Positions 26,146 through 35,463 are shown, numbered from the stretch's first letter. The stretch is 64,000 bases of DNA from Chitinophaga sp. S165 (GCF_003182155.1 NZ_QGTG01000003.1:310001-374000), one strand, 5' to 3'. Notes: generated by a model from the sequence alone, not told the origin. Numbers and translations are program-made.

Positions 26146-26928
26146 ATGAACAATATTTTGATCACAGGTGGTACCGGTTTACTTGGAAGTGAAATTGTAA
26201 GACAGTTACTGGTCCAGGGTAAGCAGGTGTCAATTCTGAGTTCTCAAATTGAGCCAAAGGTAGCATCCGGTGTGCGCGTGTTTCATGGAAACCTTGTTAC
26301 CGGCGAAGGACTGACCGGCGCGCTGAAAGAGGCGACAACAGTTATTCATTGTGCAAGCAATCCGAGAGGTTTTCAGGATACTGATATTATCGGTACTAAA
26401 AACTTATTGAAAGCCGTTGACTTCAGGCAGGCGCCGCACCTGGTTTACATTTCCATTGCCGGTGTTGGTAAAACTGCCTATCCTTATTACGTAGCAAAGG
26501 AACGTGTGGAAGAACTTATTCATGAAAGTGGTGTTCCGTATACCATCCTGCGTACAACTCAGTTTTATCAATTTGTGTACAACCTGATCAACACTGCGCT
26601 GGCCGACGGAAATGATGAAGTGATTATTCCCAACGGAATGAGCTTTCAGCCGGTTGATCTTTCTGAGGTGGCAGCAAAACTGATCTCCATAGCGTCCGAT
26701 ACCCCGGCACTGCTTTTACCGGAATTCGCAGGACCTGAAATAATGACCTATGAAAATATGTTTACCCGGTACCTCGGGATCTTTAATATTACCAGGAACT
26801 GGAAAACAGGGCCAATAACAAACCCACGGTTTGATCTGTTCCGTTCCGGCGTCAATATATTTCCGGAGCATGCACATGGTAAGATTACGTGGGAGAACTT
26901 CCTGCAAAAACATGCCCGGCAAGCTTAA
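26146..26928 (+). CDS. NAD(P)H-binding, NmrA/atypical SDR-like protein
   Basis: 260 aa. It starts MNNILITGGTGLLGSEIVRQ, a clear Rossmann G-x-x-G-x-x-G motif; later VIHCASNPRGFQDTDIIGTK and YYVAKERVEELIHESGVPYT with the YxxxK-like pair. Atypical SDRs of this kind are redox sensors or quinone/flavonoid reductases. It sits between GH92 and fecR on the same strand with 58 bp upstream; its link with mannan use is unclear and it may just be inserted in the locus. Confidence 0.85.
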   Translation: MNNILITGGTGLLGSEIVRQLLVQGKQVSILSSQIEPKVASGVRVFHGNLVTGEGLTGALKEATTVIHCASNPRGFQDTDIIGTKNLLKAVDFRQAPHLVYISIAGVGKTAYPYYVAKERVEELIHESGVPYTILRTTQFYQFVYNLINTALADGNDEVIIPNGMSFQPVDLSEVAAKLISIASDTPALLLPEFAGPEIMTYENMFTRYLGIFNITRNWKTGPITNPRFDLFRSGVNIFPEHAHGKITWENFLQKHARQA

Positions 26929-27078
26929 TGTATTCGGGGCGGGGCATTGCCCGGTCCCGAACACATTAAAGAACTAATAACTTCCCGCATCCCATCCCCC
27001 AAAAAAAACTTAAACTTTTTTTCCTTTCCTCTAGTACTAAACATCAGTTTTCCGGATAAGCTAGTAAAACGTCCACAT

Positions 27079-28011
27079 TTGGAAACTGAAAAATTGAAGC
27101 AGATCTTCCGGCAATATCTCCTGGGACAGGCCAGGGACAAGGAAACAGATTCCATCGACACCTGGTACCAGTCCTTCGACAACGAACCCGTCGCTCCACT
27201 TAGCAGAGACGCAGAAGAAAATATCCGGCTGGAGATATGGCAGAATATCCGTCCTCAACTAGACAAGAAGAAATTACATTTCCTGAAAAGAGGATGGGCA
27301 GCCGCCGCTGCGGTAACCCTATTGCTGGCTGGCGGACTTACATATTACCTGGTGAATAGCCCTGGTGCTAACGCCTATACAGAGATCAGTACTGCCGTAG
27401 GACAAAAAAGGACCGTACAACTGGCTGATGGCTCTCGCTTAATACTGAATGCCGGTTCAACCGTCCGTATTCCCAAAAACATGCATAAGGAAAGACGCCT
27501 CGACATTGTTGACGGAGAAGTCTTCTTTGAGGTGAAAAGTGACCCTGCTCTACCTTTTATCGTGGAAAGCGGCCCGCTGACTACCACAGTGCTCGGTACC
27601 TCATTTAATGTGACCGCCTACGAGGCGGTGAACAAAATGAGCGTCGCGGTTACAGATGGTAAGGTAAGTGTGCAAGGCGCTGACGGCACCGCCAATGTAC
27701 TGGCAAAAGACCAGGCGCTCACCTATGATAAGGCAAAGAACAATATATCCATAGATGCACTTGATAAAAGTCTGCTGGGATGGCGTGACGGTACACTCGT
27801 ACTGAACGATGCTTCTTTTGACGATCTGGTAGTACTGATGCAAAAGAACTACGGTTTGCAGCTGACCACTAAGCAGGAAAAGATCCGTGCAACCCGGTAT
27901 ACTACGGAATTGTCTACCGCTATGGACCCTGTAAAAGCCGCCGAGGTACTGGCAGCTATCCACAATCTGAAAATCGAAGTGACCGGCCACGTGGTCACGA
28001 TCTATGAATAA
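27079..28011 (+). CDS. FecR-family anti-sigma factor
   Basis: 310 aa when started at TTG 27079 (reading M-E-T-E-K-L-K-Q-I-F-R-Q-Y-L-L), which gives the usual FecR beginning; the frame is open back to 26947, but there is no ATG at all before the middle of the gene. Layout: cytosolic sigma-binding helices (about 1-75), a membrane helix (AAAAVTLLLAGGLTYYLV, about 80-97), the periplasmic FecR domain (VQLADGSRLILNAGSTVRI, DGEVFFEVKSD) and a C-terminal DUF4974 region (LVLNDASFDDLVVLMQKNYG). It should relay the signal from the STN domain of the downstream SusC to an ECF sigma factor. That sigma gene normally precedes fecR but is absent here. Confidence 0.88.
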   Translation: METEKLKQIFRQYLLGQARDKETDSIDTWYQSFDNEPVAPLSRDAEENIRLEIWQNIRPQLDKKKLHFLKRGWAAAAAVTLLLAGGLTYYLVNSPGANAYTEISTAVGQKRTVQLADGSRLILNAGSTVRIPKNMHKERRLDIVDGEVFFEVKSDPALPFIVESGPLTTTVLGTSFNVTAYEAVNKMSVAVTDGKVSVQGADGTANVLAKDQALTYDKAKNNISIDALDKSLLGWRDGTLVLNDASFDDLVVLMQKNYGLQLTTKQEKIRATRYTTELSTAMDPVKAAEVLAAIHNLKIEVTGHVVTIYE

Positions 28012-28079
28012 TCCAACGGCTCGACACAAAAACTGTATGCAACCACTGCTAACGTAACATCTTAACGCCTAAACTACGT

Positions 28080-31000
28080 ATGAAAAAAATTGCCACGACT
28101 TTCAGAAGACGATTATTCTCCATCGTCTTCCTCCTGATGGGAGCGTCCCTCTTCCTGCCGGTATATGCAGGCAAAGGACAGATCCTGAAAGAAACCAATG
28201 TCACTATCCGCCTGAAAAGCGGTTCCCTGGAATCGGCCATACAAGAGCTGCACTCCAGCACAAAAGTTACTTTTGCCTACGACAAACAACTGCTACGCTC
28301 TTTTCCTATCCAGGACTGCTCTTTCTCCAACGAGCGACTGGATGTGGTGTTGCAACAGTTGCTCCGTAACAAGCAACTTGAATTTGAAGAAGTCAACAAC
28401 ATTGTAGTCATCAGCAGGGCAGCTGCTAAAACATCTATTGGCAACAAAGCCGGAAGGGAAGACATTGTGGTGTCCGGTACCGTACTGGATGAAAATGCTG
28501 CTCCCATGCCCGGTGTAAGCGTAGCTGTACGCGGAGCTACCACCATGACCTCCACCGGTAACGACGGTAAGTTCAAGTTGATCGTACAATCCGCCGATGC
28601 CTTACTGGCCTTTAGTTTCATCGGTTATGAAACTATCACGGTAACAGTAGGCACGCAAACCAGTTTGAACATCCGCATGAAAATAGCCAGTAAGTCGCTT
28701 GGTGAAGTTGCCGTAGTAGGCTTCGGTACGCAACGTAAAGTGAGTCTCGTAGGCGCGCAATCCACCGTAAAGGTAACGGAGTTTAAACAGCCTGCTGCCG
28801 ACATTACCACAATGCTGGCAGGCCGTATAGCCGGTGTTGTAGGTGTACAGCGCTCCGGCGAACCTGGTAAGGGTAGCGCGGACATATGGATCCGTGGGAT
28901 CTCTACTTTTGGTAACGGTAATAGCGCCGGTCCGCTCGTGTTGGTAGACGGAGTAGAACGTTCTATCAATAACATCTCTCCGGAAGATATCGAATCATTC
29001 ACTGTACTGAAAGACGCTGCGGGTACTGCTGTATATGGTGTACGCGGCGCTAATGGCGTAATACTGGTGAAAACGAAGACAGGTAAGGTCGGTAAGCCAC
29101 AGATCTACCTGGATTATAACGAAGGTGTGAACACCTTTGTACGCCGCCCGGAAATGCTGGATGGTATTACCTATATGAACCTTGCCAATGAAGCGTTGAC
29201 CACCCGCAACCAGAACCCGAAATATTCACAGGAATATATTGAGAATACAAAAAATGGTACTGATCCTCTATTGTATCCTGATGTGGACTGGATGGACGCA
29301 GTGTTCAATAAATTCGGTCATACCCGCAGTACCAACCTGAACGCCAGTGGAGGTGTGGAGAATGCTCAATATTACGTATCACTCGGTTACTTCAATGAAT
29401 CCGGCTTTCTGAAAACAGATGATCTGGCGAACTATAATTCGTCAATGAAGTTTAACCGGTATAACTTCACTAGCAACCTTAATCTTCGTGTAACGAAAAG
29501 CACTAAACTCGATGTAGGCTTACAGGGATATTTTTCCAATGGTAATTATCCCGGTATTAATTCCGGCGATATATTTCAGAGCGCGATGGACGCCGCTCCT
29601 GTAGCGTATCCTATCATGTATCCCGGCGGTTTGGTCCCCGGACAGTCTTCCAACGGCGGCTTCCGTAATCCTTATGCTGACCTGACCCGCCGTGGATATC
29701 GTAATGAGTTCCGCAATCAGTTGTTCTCCAACATCAGGGCCACACAGGAACTGGATGCGCTTACCAAAGGACTGACCGGTAGTGTGATGTTCGCCTTTGA
29801 CACATACAACCAAAACTATATTACGCGCTCTAAAAGGGAGGACACTTATTATCCCGATCAGAGTATGCCATATAACCCCGATGGAAGTCTGAACCTGGTG
29901 AAAACATTCACCGGTAACGCTTACCTCGGATTTGATAATAACGGTAATGACCGTCAGACCAGTCGTAAATTCTATACAGAAGCTTCTTTGAATTATGACA
30001 GAAGTTTTGGTAAACATCGTTTCGGAGGACTGTTATTGTTCTACTCCAGCGACAGAACAAATGCACTGGCGGGAGATTTCATCAGTTCAATTCCTGAACG
30101 TTCATTAGGTCTTGCAGGCAGAGTAGCTTATTCCTACTCAGACAAATACTTCCTGGAAGTGAACGCAGGTTATAATGGTTCGGAATTGTTCGCTCCTGGT
30201 AATCGTTTCGGCTTTTTCCCTGCAGTAGGTCTGGGTTGGATCATCTCTGAAGAGAAGTTCTTCGCGCCATTAAAGAATGCCATCTCTTTCCTCAAGGTCC
30301 GTTATTCCAACGGTAACACAGGTCTGGGAAGCGCGGCAGAACGTTTCCTCTATATCACCAACCTGAGTACATACGATAATGCATATAAGTTCGGTAAGAC
30401 ATTCAACAACGTGGGTGGTATCAACATCAACCGTTATGCAACGAACGTAAAATGGTCGGTATCTAACAAACAGGACCTGGGTATCGAGTTCCATACATTG
30501 AAAGACCGCATGTCTGTGATCATAGACCTGTTTAAGGAACATCGTACGGGCATATTCCTGCAAAGAGCTTCCAATGTAGATTTCATGGGCCTACAGAATC
30601 AGCAGTTTGCTAACCTGGGTATCGTAGATAACAAAGGCTTCGATGCAACATTAGAATATAATACCAGAATAGGTGCAGTAGACCTGCGACTGAGAGGTAA
30701 CGTTACTTATACAAAAGACGTCGTGATCGAAGACGACCGTCCGCCACAATCTTACCCGTGGATGGAGCACAGAGGCAATAACGTACTTGCCCGCTACGGA
30801 TATGTTGCAGAAGGATTGTTTGCCAGCGAAGATGAAGTGAATAAAAGTGCTGTACCTGGAGATAAATCTAAAGTAAAACCCGGCGATATAAAATATAAGG
30901 ACCTGAACGGCGATGGTATCATCAACAGTTATGATGTTACAAAAATAGGCCGCGGCGACCTGCCTACAACCGTGTATGGATTTGGTTTTGACCTGGGGTA

Positions 31001-31454
31001 TAAAGGATTCCATTTTGGTCTGCTCTTCCAGGGTATCTCTGATGCAGACAGAATGCTGGCAGGATCAGCTATCATACCATTTAATGGTGGCGGTGGTGTG
31101 ACCAATGCATATGCTATTGCTACAGACAGATGGACAGTCGATAACCCTGATCCTAATGCATTCTATCCGAGACTGGCATATGGTGAAGCAGAGAATAACA
31201 ACAATACACAGGCCAGTTCCTGGTGGATAAAAGACGTGAGTTTCCTGCGACTGAAATCGGCACAGCTGGCATACAATCTGCCAACTGGCTGGTTAGGCAG
31301 AACAGGCATTCGTAATGCATCTGTTTACATGCAGGGCATTAATCTGTTCACCTTCAGTAAGTTTAAGCTGTGGGACCCTGAACTGAATACAGATAACGGT
31401 TCCAGGTATCCTAATATCAGGACTATCTCTGTGGGCATGAACCTGAAATTTTAA
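28080..31454 (+). CDS. SusC/RagA-type TonB-dependent transporter with STN signalling domain
   Basis: 1124 aa. Signal sequence to about residue 30 (LFSIVFLLMGASLFLPVYAG); STN domain about 38-115 (VTIRLKSGSLESAIQELHSS, NNIVVISR), which contacts FecR; CarboxypepD_reg-like domain about 130-200 (VSGTVLDENAAPMPGVSVAV); plug about 210-330 (VDGVERSINNISPEDIESF, GVRGANGVILVKT); then the 22-strand barrel ending SVGMNLKF. The energy-coupled outer-membrane channel imports mannan oligosaccharides with the SusD lid encoded next. The STN domain means its expression can be self-induced through FecR. Confidence 0.95.
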   Translation: MKKIATTFRRRLFSIVFLLMGASLFLPVYAGKGQILKETNVTIRLKSGSLESAIQELHSSTKVTFAYDKQLLRSFPIQDCSFSNERLDVVLQQLLRNKQLEFEEVNNIVVISRAAAKTSIGNKAGREDIVVSGTVLDENAAPMPGVSVAVRGATTMTSTGNDGKFKLIVQSADALLAFSFIGYETITVTVGTQTSLNIRMKIASKSLGEVAVVGFGTQRKVSLVGAQSTVKVTEFKQPAADITTMLAGRIAGVVGVQRSGEPGKGSADIWIRGISTFGNGNSAGPLVLVDGVERSINNISPEDIESFTVLKDAAGTAVYGVRGANGVILVKTKTGKVGKPQIYLDYNEGVNTFVRRPEMLDGITYMNLANEALTTRNQNPKYSQEYIENTKNGTDPLLYPDVDWMDAVFNKFGHTRSTNLNASGGVENAQYYVSLGYFNESGFLKTDDLANYNSSMKFNRYNFTSNLNLRVTKSTKLDVGLQGYFSNGNYPGINSGDIFQSAMDAAPVAYPIMYPGGLVPGQSSNGGFRNPYADLTRRGYRNEFRNQLFSNIRATQELDALTKGLTGSVMFAFDTYNQNYITRSKREDTYYPDQSMPYNPDGSLNLVKTFTGNAYLGFDNNGNDRQTSRKFYTEASLNYDRSFGKHRFGGLLLFYSSDRTNALAGDFISSIPERSLGLAGRVAYSYSDKYFLEVNAGYNGSELFAPGNRFGFFPAVGLGWIISEEKFFAPLKNAISFLKVRYSNGNTGLGSAAERFLYITNLSTYDNAYKFGKTFNNVGGININRYATNVKWSVSNKQDLGIEFHTLKDRMSVIIDLFKEHRTGIFLQRASNVDFMGLQNQQFANLGIVDNKGFDATLEYNTRIGAVDLRLRGNVTYTKDVVIEDDRPPQSYPWMEHRGNNVLARYGYVAEGLFASEDEVNKSAVPGDKSKVKPGDIKYKDLNGDGIINSYDVTKIGRGDLPTTVYGFGFDLGYKGFHFGLLFQGISDADRMLAGSAIIPFNGGGGVTNAYAIATDRWTVDNPDPNAFYPRLAYGEAENNNNTQASSWWIKDVSFLRLKSAQLAYNLPTGWLGRTGIRNASVYMQGINLFTFSKFKLWDPELNTDNGSRYPNIRTISVGMNLKF

Positions 31455-31469
31455 TTCTACAAGCAACTG

Positions 31470-33269
31470 ATGATGAAAAAGCTATTATATCTATTCCTCG
31501 TTATAGTACTCGCGTCCTCCTGTTCAAAGTATCTGGACCAGGTCCCGGACGACAGGCTGACCATTGAAGAAACCTTTAGGACCTGGGGAACGGCGCAGCG
31601 TTACCTCGCGGATGTATATCGTCGTGTACCGGATGAATTCGGGCAGCGCGACGCCGGTTCCGAAAGCAACCGGGGCATCTGGACCGGCGGTTCTGATGAA
31701 GCTGATTTTGTATGGGGCTTTGTAAAATCCAATGATGTCAACATCGGTAACTGGGATGCCAACTCCGGTTTCGTGGGCGATTACTGGCGGAACTTCTACC
31801 GTGGTATCCGCGGCGCCAGCGTGTTCATGGAAAATGCAGACGCTATCAAAGACCTGTCGCCCGACCTCATCAAACAATACAAAGCCGAAGCAAGAGCGCT
31901 GAGAGCAATGTTCTATTTCTACCTGATGCGCATCTATGGTCCCGTGATCATTCTTGGTGAAAACGCACCACCCGTGGATGCCGACCTGCAACTGCCACGT
32001 AATACTTTCGACGAGTGTGTGGAGTATGTAGCGACAGAGCTGGAGAAAGCCGCCGCAGACCTGCCGGTAATACCCAGGAATGACGAAGAATATGGCCATA
32101 TTACAAAGGGCGTAGCTCTTGCTTTCCGTGCCAATGCATTGATGTATGCAGCAAGCCCCTTGTATAACGGAAATACCGACCTGGCCGATATGGCCAATAA
32201 AGACGGCAAACACCTGATCAGCCAGACCTATGATGGCAATAAATGGAAGGTAGCTGCAGACGCATATAAGACCTTTATTTCGACGTTTGTCCCTGGTACC
32301 TATGACCTGTTCAGAAAGAACGATACAAGCGGTAATTTCGACCCTTATTTGTCTTGTCGCGATGTACTGCTGACCGACTGGAACAAAGAAGTGATCTTCG
32401 CCCGCGCAGGCAGCTCCATCGGTCCGAGACAGTATGAGCTCACCCCTTATCACAATGGGGCAAGCTCCCGCGATGTAAAAGGAAGCGGTGGCCTGGGTGC
32501 TACACAAAATATGGTGGACGCGTTCTTTACGAAGAATGGCCGTAGCATCAACGATCCCTTGTCCGGTTATGTAAAAGAAGGTACATCTATGTTCCAGACA
32601 CCATACGATAATCACGAAAAAGAGATCTATAACCAATGGGTGAACAGGGAACCGCGCTTCTATGTAAACATCACTTTTGATGGAAGTACCTGGTTGAACA
32701 GATCTTTCGGTGAGATCACCACCCGTCTGTATAATACCGGCAATTCCGGTAAACAAACAGGCGGCGGCGACTATTCCCCAACGGGTTACATCGTGCGTAA
32801 AGCAATGGGACTGGGCGCCTGGGACATTTCTAATCGTACCCTCATACTCATACGCCTGGCAGAGATCTACCTGAGTTACGCGGAATGTATCAACGAATCA
32901 GATCCCTCTAACCCTGACGCATTGAAATATCTGAACCTGATCCGTGAAAGAGCCGGTATCCCGCAATACGGAACGGAAGGCTTAGATGTTCCCGTTGGAC
33001 AGGACGGCATGCGTGAAGCGATCCGCAAAGAACGCAGGGTGGAGCTGGCCTTCGAGAACAACCGTTTCTTTGATGTTCGGCGCTGGAAGATAGGAGAGCA
33101 GACACAAAGCGGTCCTATGTATGGACTGAATATCAGCGCAGATATGCCTGACTTCCTGAAAGTAGTGACCTTTGAAACACGTGTGTTCAACAAACGTCAT
33201 TACTTTTTCCCAATACCGTCCAATGATGTAAATAATGACAGACAGCTTGTGCAGAACCCCGGATGGTAA
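31470..33269 (+). CDS. SusD/RagB-family glycan-binding lipoprotein (mannan locus)
   Basis: 599 aa. The lipoprotein signal LFLVIVLASSC has the lipidated Cys18 (counted from the first of two Met codons at 31470 and 31473). SusD features: VDADLQLPRNTFDECVEYV, the TPR part around AEARALRAMFYFYLMRIYG, the RxxD-like LILIRLAEIYLSYAECIN, RKERRVELAFENNRFFDVRR and the ending IPSNDVNNDRQLVQNPGW. It caps the SusC barrel. The gene follows susC by 15 bp and leads into GH76 by 33 bp, so all three are one transcript. Confidence 0.95.
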   Translation: MMKKLLYLFLVIVLASSCSKYLDQVPDDRLTIEETFRTWGTAQRYLADVYRRVPDEFGQRDAGSESNRGIWTGGSDEADFVWGFVKSNDVNIGNWDANSGFVGDYWRNFYRGIRGASVFMENADAIKDLSPDLIKQYKAEARALRAMFYFYLMRIYGPVIILGENAPPVDADLQLPRNTFDECVEYVATELEKAAADLPVIPRNDEEYGHITKGVALAFRANALMYAASPLYNGNTDLADMANKDGKHLISQTYDGNKWKVAADAYKTFISTFVPGTYDLFRKNDTSGNFDPYLSCRDVLLTDWNKEVIFARAGSSIGPRQYELTPYHNGASSRDVKGSGGLGATQNMVDAFFTKNGRSINDPLSGYVKEGTSMFQTPYDNHEKEIYNQWVNREPRFYVNITFDGSTWLNRSFGEITTRLYNTGNSGKQTGGGDYSPTGYIVRKAMGLGAWDISNRTLILIRLAEIYLSYAECINESDPSNPDALKYLNLIRERAGIPQYGTEGLDVPVGQDGMREAIRKERRVELAFENNRFFDVRRWKIGEQTQSGPMYGLNISADMPDFLKVVTFETRVFNKRHYFFPIPSNDVNNDRQLVQNPGW

Positions 33270-33302
33270 TATCTTTATTGACTGACATTAACTCGTTTTA
33301 AG

Positions 33303-34424
33303 ATGAATAGACTTCGTTGTTTTCTGACTATTGCTGTGGTACTGGCAACTATCTCCTGTGGTAAAAGTAATACGCCAGGTATAGGCCCTGGCGATCCTCC
33401 GGTATTGCCTCCGGTATCTTTTACGGCCAAAGATGCCACTGCTGCCTTTAATACCTTCAACAAGTATTTCTACAGCACAACTGACAAGCTGTATTTCTCC
33501 AATACTGAAAAGAAAGATATTGGCGCTATCTGGACACAGGCCGTATACTGGGACCTGATCATGGACATCTATAAACGTACCGGCGATGCCGCACATCGCA
33601 AGATGATAGATGACCTGTACCAGGGTGGTTATAACCGCTACGATAAGTATAACTGGAGTAATAAAGTAGTATGGTTTATTTATGATGATATGATGTGGTG
33701 GATCATCTCCCTGGCCAGAGCACATGAGATCACCGGTAATAAAGAATACCTGGACAGGTCAATAGAGGGCTTCCAGTACGTCTACAAAGAGTCGTATGAT
33801 CCTGCAGGCGGTGGTATGTGGTGGGACTTTAAACACACAGGTAAGAACTCCTGCATTAACTTTCCCACTGTCATTGCTGCGATGACTATCTACAACATTA
33901 CAAAAGATACTTCTTACCTCAACAAGGCGAAGGATCTCTATAGCTGGTCGTTGGCCAACCTGACCGATAGCTCCACCGGCAGGGCGGCCGACAACAATAT
34001 CAAAGGCCATAAAGGATTCTCTGATTATACCTATAACCAGGGGACCTTTATCGGCGCAGCAGTGATGTTGTATAAGGCAACCGGTCAGCAGTCCTACCTG
34101 GAAAACGCAAAGAAAGGTGCTGACTACACCCGGCAGAAAATGTGCGATGCAGACGGTATTCTACCTGCTGAAGGAGACTGGAATGAACAGGGTGTACTGA
34201 AAGCCATTTTCGGCCACTATATCATGACCCTTGTCAAAGATGCCGGCCAGCAGCAGTACCTGCCGTGGATCAGGAAGAACATCAACACAGCCTGGGGGAA
34301 CCGGGATGTCACCAGAGGTATCACCTACCGGAATTACAAGGTACCTTGCCCTTCCGGTATTGTGCAATCTTACGAAGCCAGCAGTGCGGTAGAACTGATG
34401 CAGGTTTGTCCGCCGGAAAAATAG
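33303..34424 (+). CDS. GH76-family alpha-1,6-mannanase, lipoprotein
   Basis: 373 aa. The lipoprotein signal IAVVLATISC (lipidated Cys19) is followed by a Gly/Pro-rich linker, then the (alpha/alpha)6 GH76 domain. The catalytic pair is in WFIYDDMMWWII (Asp128, Asp129), the family's DD signature. Other family segments: QAVYWDLIMDIYKRTG, GGGMWWDFKHTGKNSCIN and DYTYNQGTFIGAAV. GH76 enzymes are endo-acting on the alpha-1,6-mannose backbone of yeast mannan; with GH92 removing side branches the set makes a minimal alpha-mannan locus. It is the last gene of the susC-susD transcript and is followed by a hairpin. Confidence 0.95.
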   Translation: MNRLRCFLTIAVVLATISCGKSNTPGIGPGDPPVLPPVSFTAKDATAAFNTFNKYFYSTTDKLYFSNTEKKDIGAIWTQAVYWDLIMDIYKRTGDAAHRKMIDDLYQGGYNRYDKYNWSNKVVWFIYDDMMWWIISLARAHEITGNKEYLDRSIEGFQYVYKESYDPAGGGMWWDFKHTGKNSCINFPTVIAAMTIYNITKDTSYLNKAKDLYSWSLANLTDSSTGRAADNNIKGHKGFSDYTYNQGTFIGAAVMLYKATGQQSYLENAKKGADYTRQKMCDADGILPAEGDWNEQGVLKAIFGHYIMTLVKDAGQQQYLPWIRKNINTAWGNRDVTRGITYRNYKVPCPSGIVQSYEASSAVELMQVCPPEK

Positions 34425-34448
34425 GTTAAACTAAAGATTATCAATAGA

Positions 34449-34485
34449 TTAAGCCCTGCTGTCTTATAGTGACGGCAGGGCTTAA
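34449..34485 (+). terminator. Hairpin after the mannan operon
   Basis: TTAAGCCCTGC-T-GTC - 7 nt - GAC-G-GCAGGGCTTAA: 11 bp plus 3 bp around one mismatch, 24 bp after the GH76 stop. The stem is strong but there is no T-run, so termination is likely rather than certain. Confidence 0.7.
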
Positions 34486-34492
34486 CCCGTTG

Positions 34493-34628
34493 ATCAAGTC
34501 CACGTATACGCCATGTATGCTCCATGTATACGGCATGTATAAAGCGTACTTTGACCTGATCAAGTCCACATCAAGTCCACGTATACGCCGTGTATACTCC
34601 CTGTATACGTCATGTATAAAGCGTACTT
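34493..34628. repeat. Two 59-bp direct repeats built from an 11-bp GTATAC-type unit
   Basis: Copies at 34493-34551 and 34570-34628 differ at 4 of 59 positions. Each starts ATCAAGTCCAC and ends GTATAAAGCGTACTT; in between are three 11-bp units each: GTATACGCCAT, GTATGCTCCAT, GTATACGGCAT in the first; GTATACGCCGT, GTATACTCCCT, GTATACGTCAT in the second. A stray ATCAAGTCCAC piece lies between them (34559-34569). No ORF is carried. Confidence 0.92.
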
Positions 34629-34706
34629 CCGGTAACTAACCAATATACCTTATTGTACTTTTTTTACTATCTTTCTGGCAATTCAGCTTAAAAACGGGAA
34701 TTTAAT

Positions 34707-35246
34707 ATGATCTACGTGAGCGAAGTAAAAGACACGGTGCCGCCGACCTTTAAATCGGAACTACAGGAACTCACCTACCGGACATTGCAGGAACAGGGCG
34801 TAAAGTTCAAACGCGTCGATACAGGAGAAGCAATTACGATGCAAGACTGCATGCTGATTAACGAACGCCTGGACGTCAAAACAGTTAAAACAGTGTTCCT
34901 CTGCAATCGCCAGCAAACGAACTTCTATCTTTTGATAACCACTGCGGAAAAGCCTGTCAGTTCAAAGGACCTGAGCGGCGCATTGGGGATCTCCCGGTTG
35001 TCGTTCGCCCCGGTTGAACAGCTGGATAAGATCCTGGGTGTGCCCGTCGGAGGCGCTACCGTGTTCGGCGTATTGAAAGACAAGGAAAACCAGGTGCAGG
35101 TAGTGATAGACAAAGACGTTTTATCAGAAGAATGGTATGGTTGCAGTGACGGTACCACTACCGGATATATGAAAATCAGAACAGACTGGGTAGTGAAGGA
35201 TTTGCTGGACTTAGCTAACCATCCTCCCAGGATTATCGAAGTATAG
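34707..35246 (+). CDS. YbaK/ProX-type aminoacyl-tRNA deacylase
   Basis: 179 aa, a free-standing editing domain. Family segments: LQELTYRTLQEQGVKFKRVD, the KTVKTVFLCNRQQTNFYLLI stretch with the conserved catalytic Lys, LSGALGISRLSFAPVEQLDK, VPVGGATVFGV and VQVVIDKDVL. Members remove wrongly attached Ala or Cys from tRNA-Pro or similar. It resembles the ProX (prolyl-tRNA deacylase) branch more than YbaK, judging from the VPVGGATVFGV loop. It is a single gene flanked on both sides by the GTATAC-type intergenic repeats. TATCTTTC at about 34668-34675 is a possible -7 element. Confidence 0.88.
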   Translation: MIYVSEVKDTVPPTFKSELQELTYRTLQEQGVKFKRVDTGEAITMQDCMLINERLDVKTVKTVFLCNRQQTNFYLLITTAEKPVSSKDLSGALGISRLSFAPVEQLDKILGVPVGGATVFGVLKDKENQVQVVIDKDVLSEEWYGCSDGTTTGYMKIRTDWVVKDLLDLANHPPRIIEV

Positions 35247-35328
35247 CTATAGTTTACAGTAAACATCTGCCTCCTCACATTGCTTCTCATTACATTATTG
35301 TGATCCTGCAGCAGTATATCAATACCGC

Positions 35329-35372
35329 ATCAGGTCCACATATGCTCCGTGTATATAGTACATATACAGCAT
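35329..35372. repeat. Third, degenerate copy of the 11-bp GTATAC-type repeat
   Basis: It starts ATCAGGTCCAC like the other copies (ATCAAGTCCAC) and continues with ATATGCTCCGT, GTATATAGTAC, ATATACAGCAT, again with an exact 11-bp period. Confidence 0.8.
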
Positions 35373-35381
35373 GGTCTTCCA

Positions 35382-35440
35382 TCACTAATGGTATTCTAAT
35401 CTCATACGCGGTACAATAATTAGAGAAAATAATATATTTA
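35382..35440 (+). promoter_or_regulatory. nhaA control region: tandem ATTCTAAT box and -7 element
   Basis: TCACTAAT (35382-35389, degenerate) and ATTCTAAT (35393-35400) are 11 bp apart. The exact box is 32 nt before TATATTTA (35433-35440), a near match to TAnnTTTG, 23 bp upstream of the nhaA start. The same box and the same 32-nt gap occur upstream of the fused osmolyte-synthesis gene. Confidence 0.6.
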
Positions 35441-35463
35441 CGCATTCTAAAGTATATTAAAAG

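Noticed and set aside
26947..27078. N-terminal extension of FecR
   Set aside because: The extra residues have no FecR similarity, begin at a TTG inside the tail of the previous region, and contain an A-run; a start at 27079 fits the family.
31524..32756. 410-aa minus-strand ORF opposite the mannan susD
   Set aside because: It lies entirely antisense to a certain susD gene, shows no domain motif, and mirrors its codon pattern; a shadow frame.
34493..34628. Possible CRISPR array
   Set aside because: Units are 11 bp without unique spacers of 25-40 bp and no cas genes are nearby.
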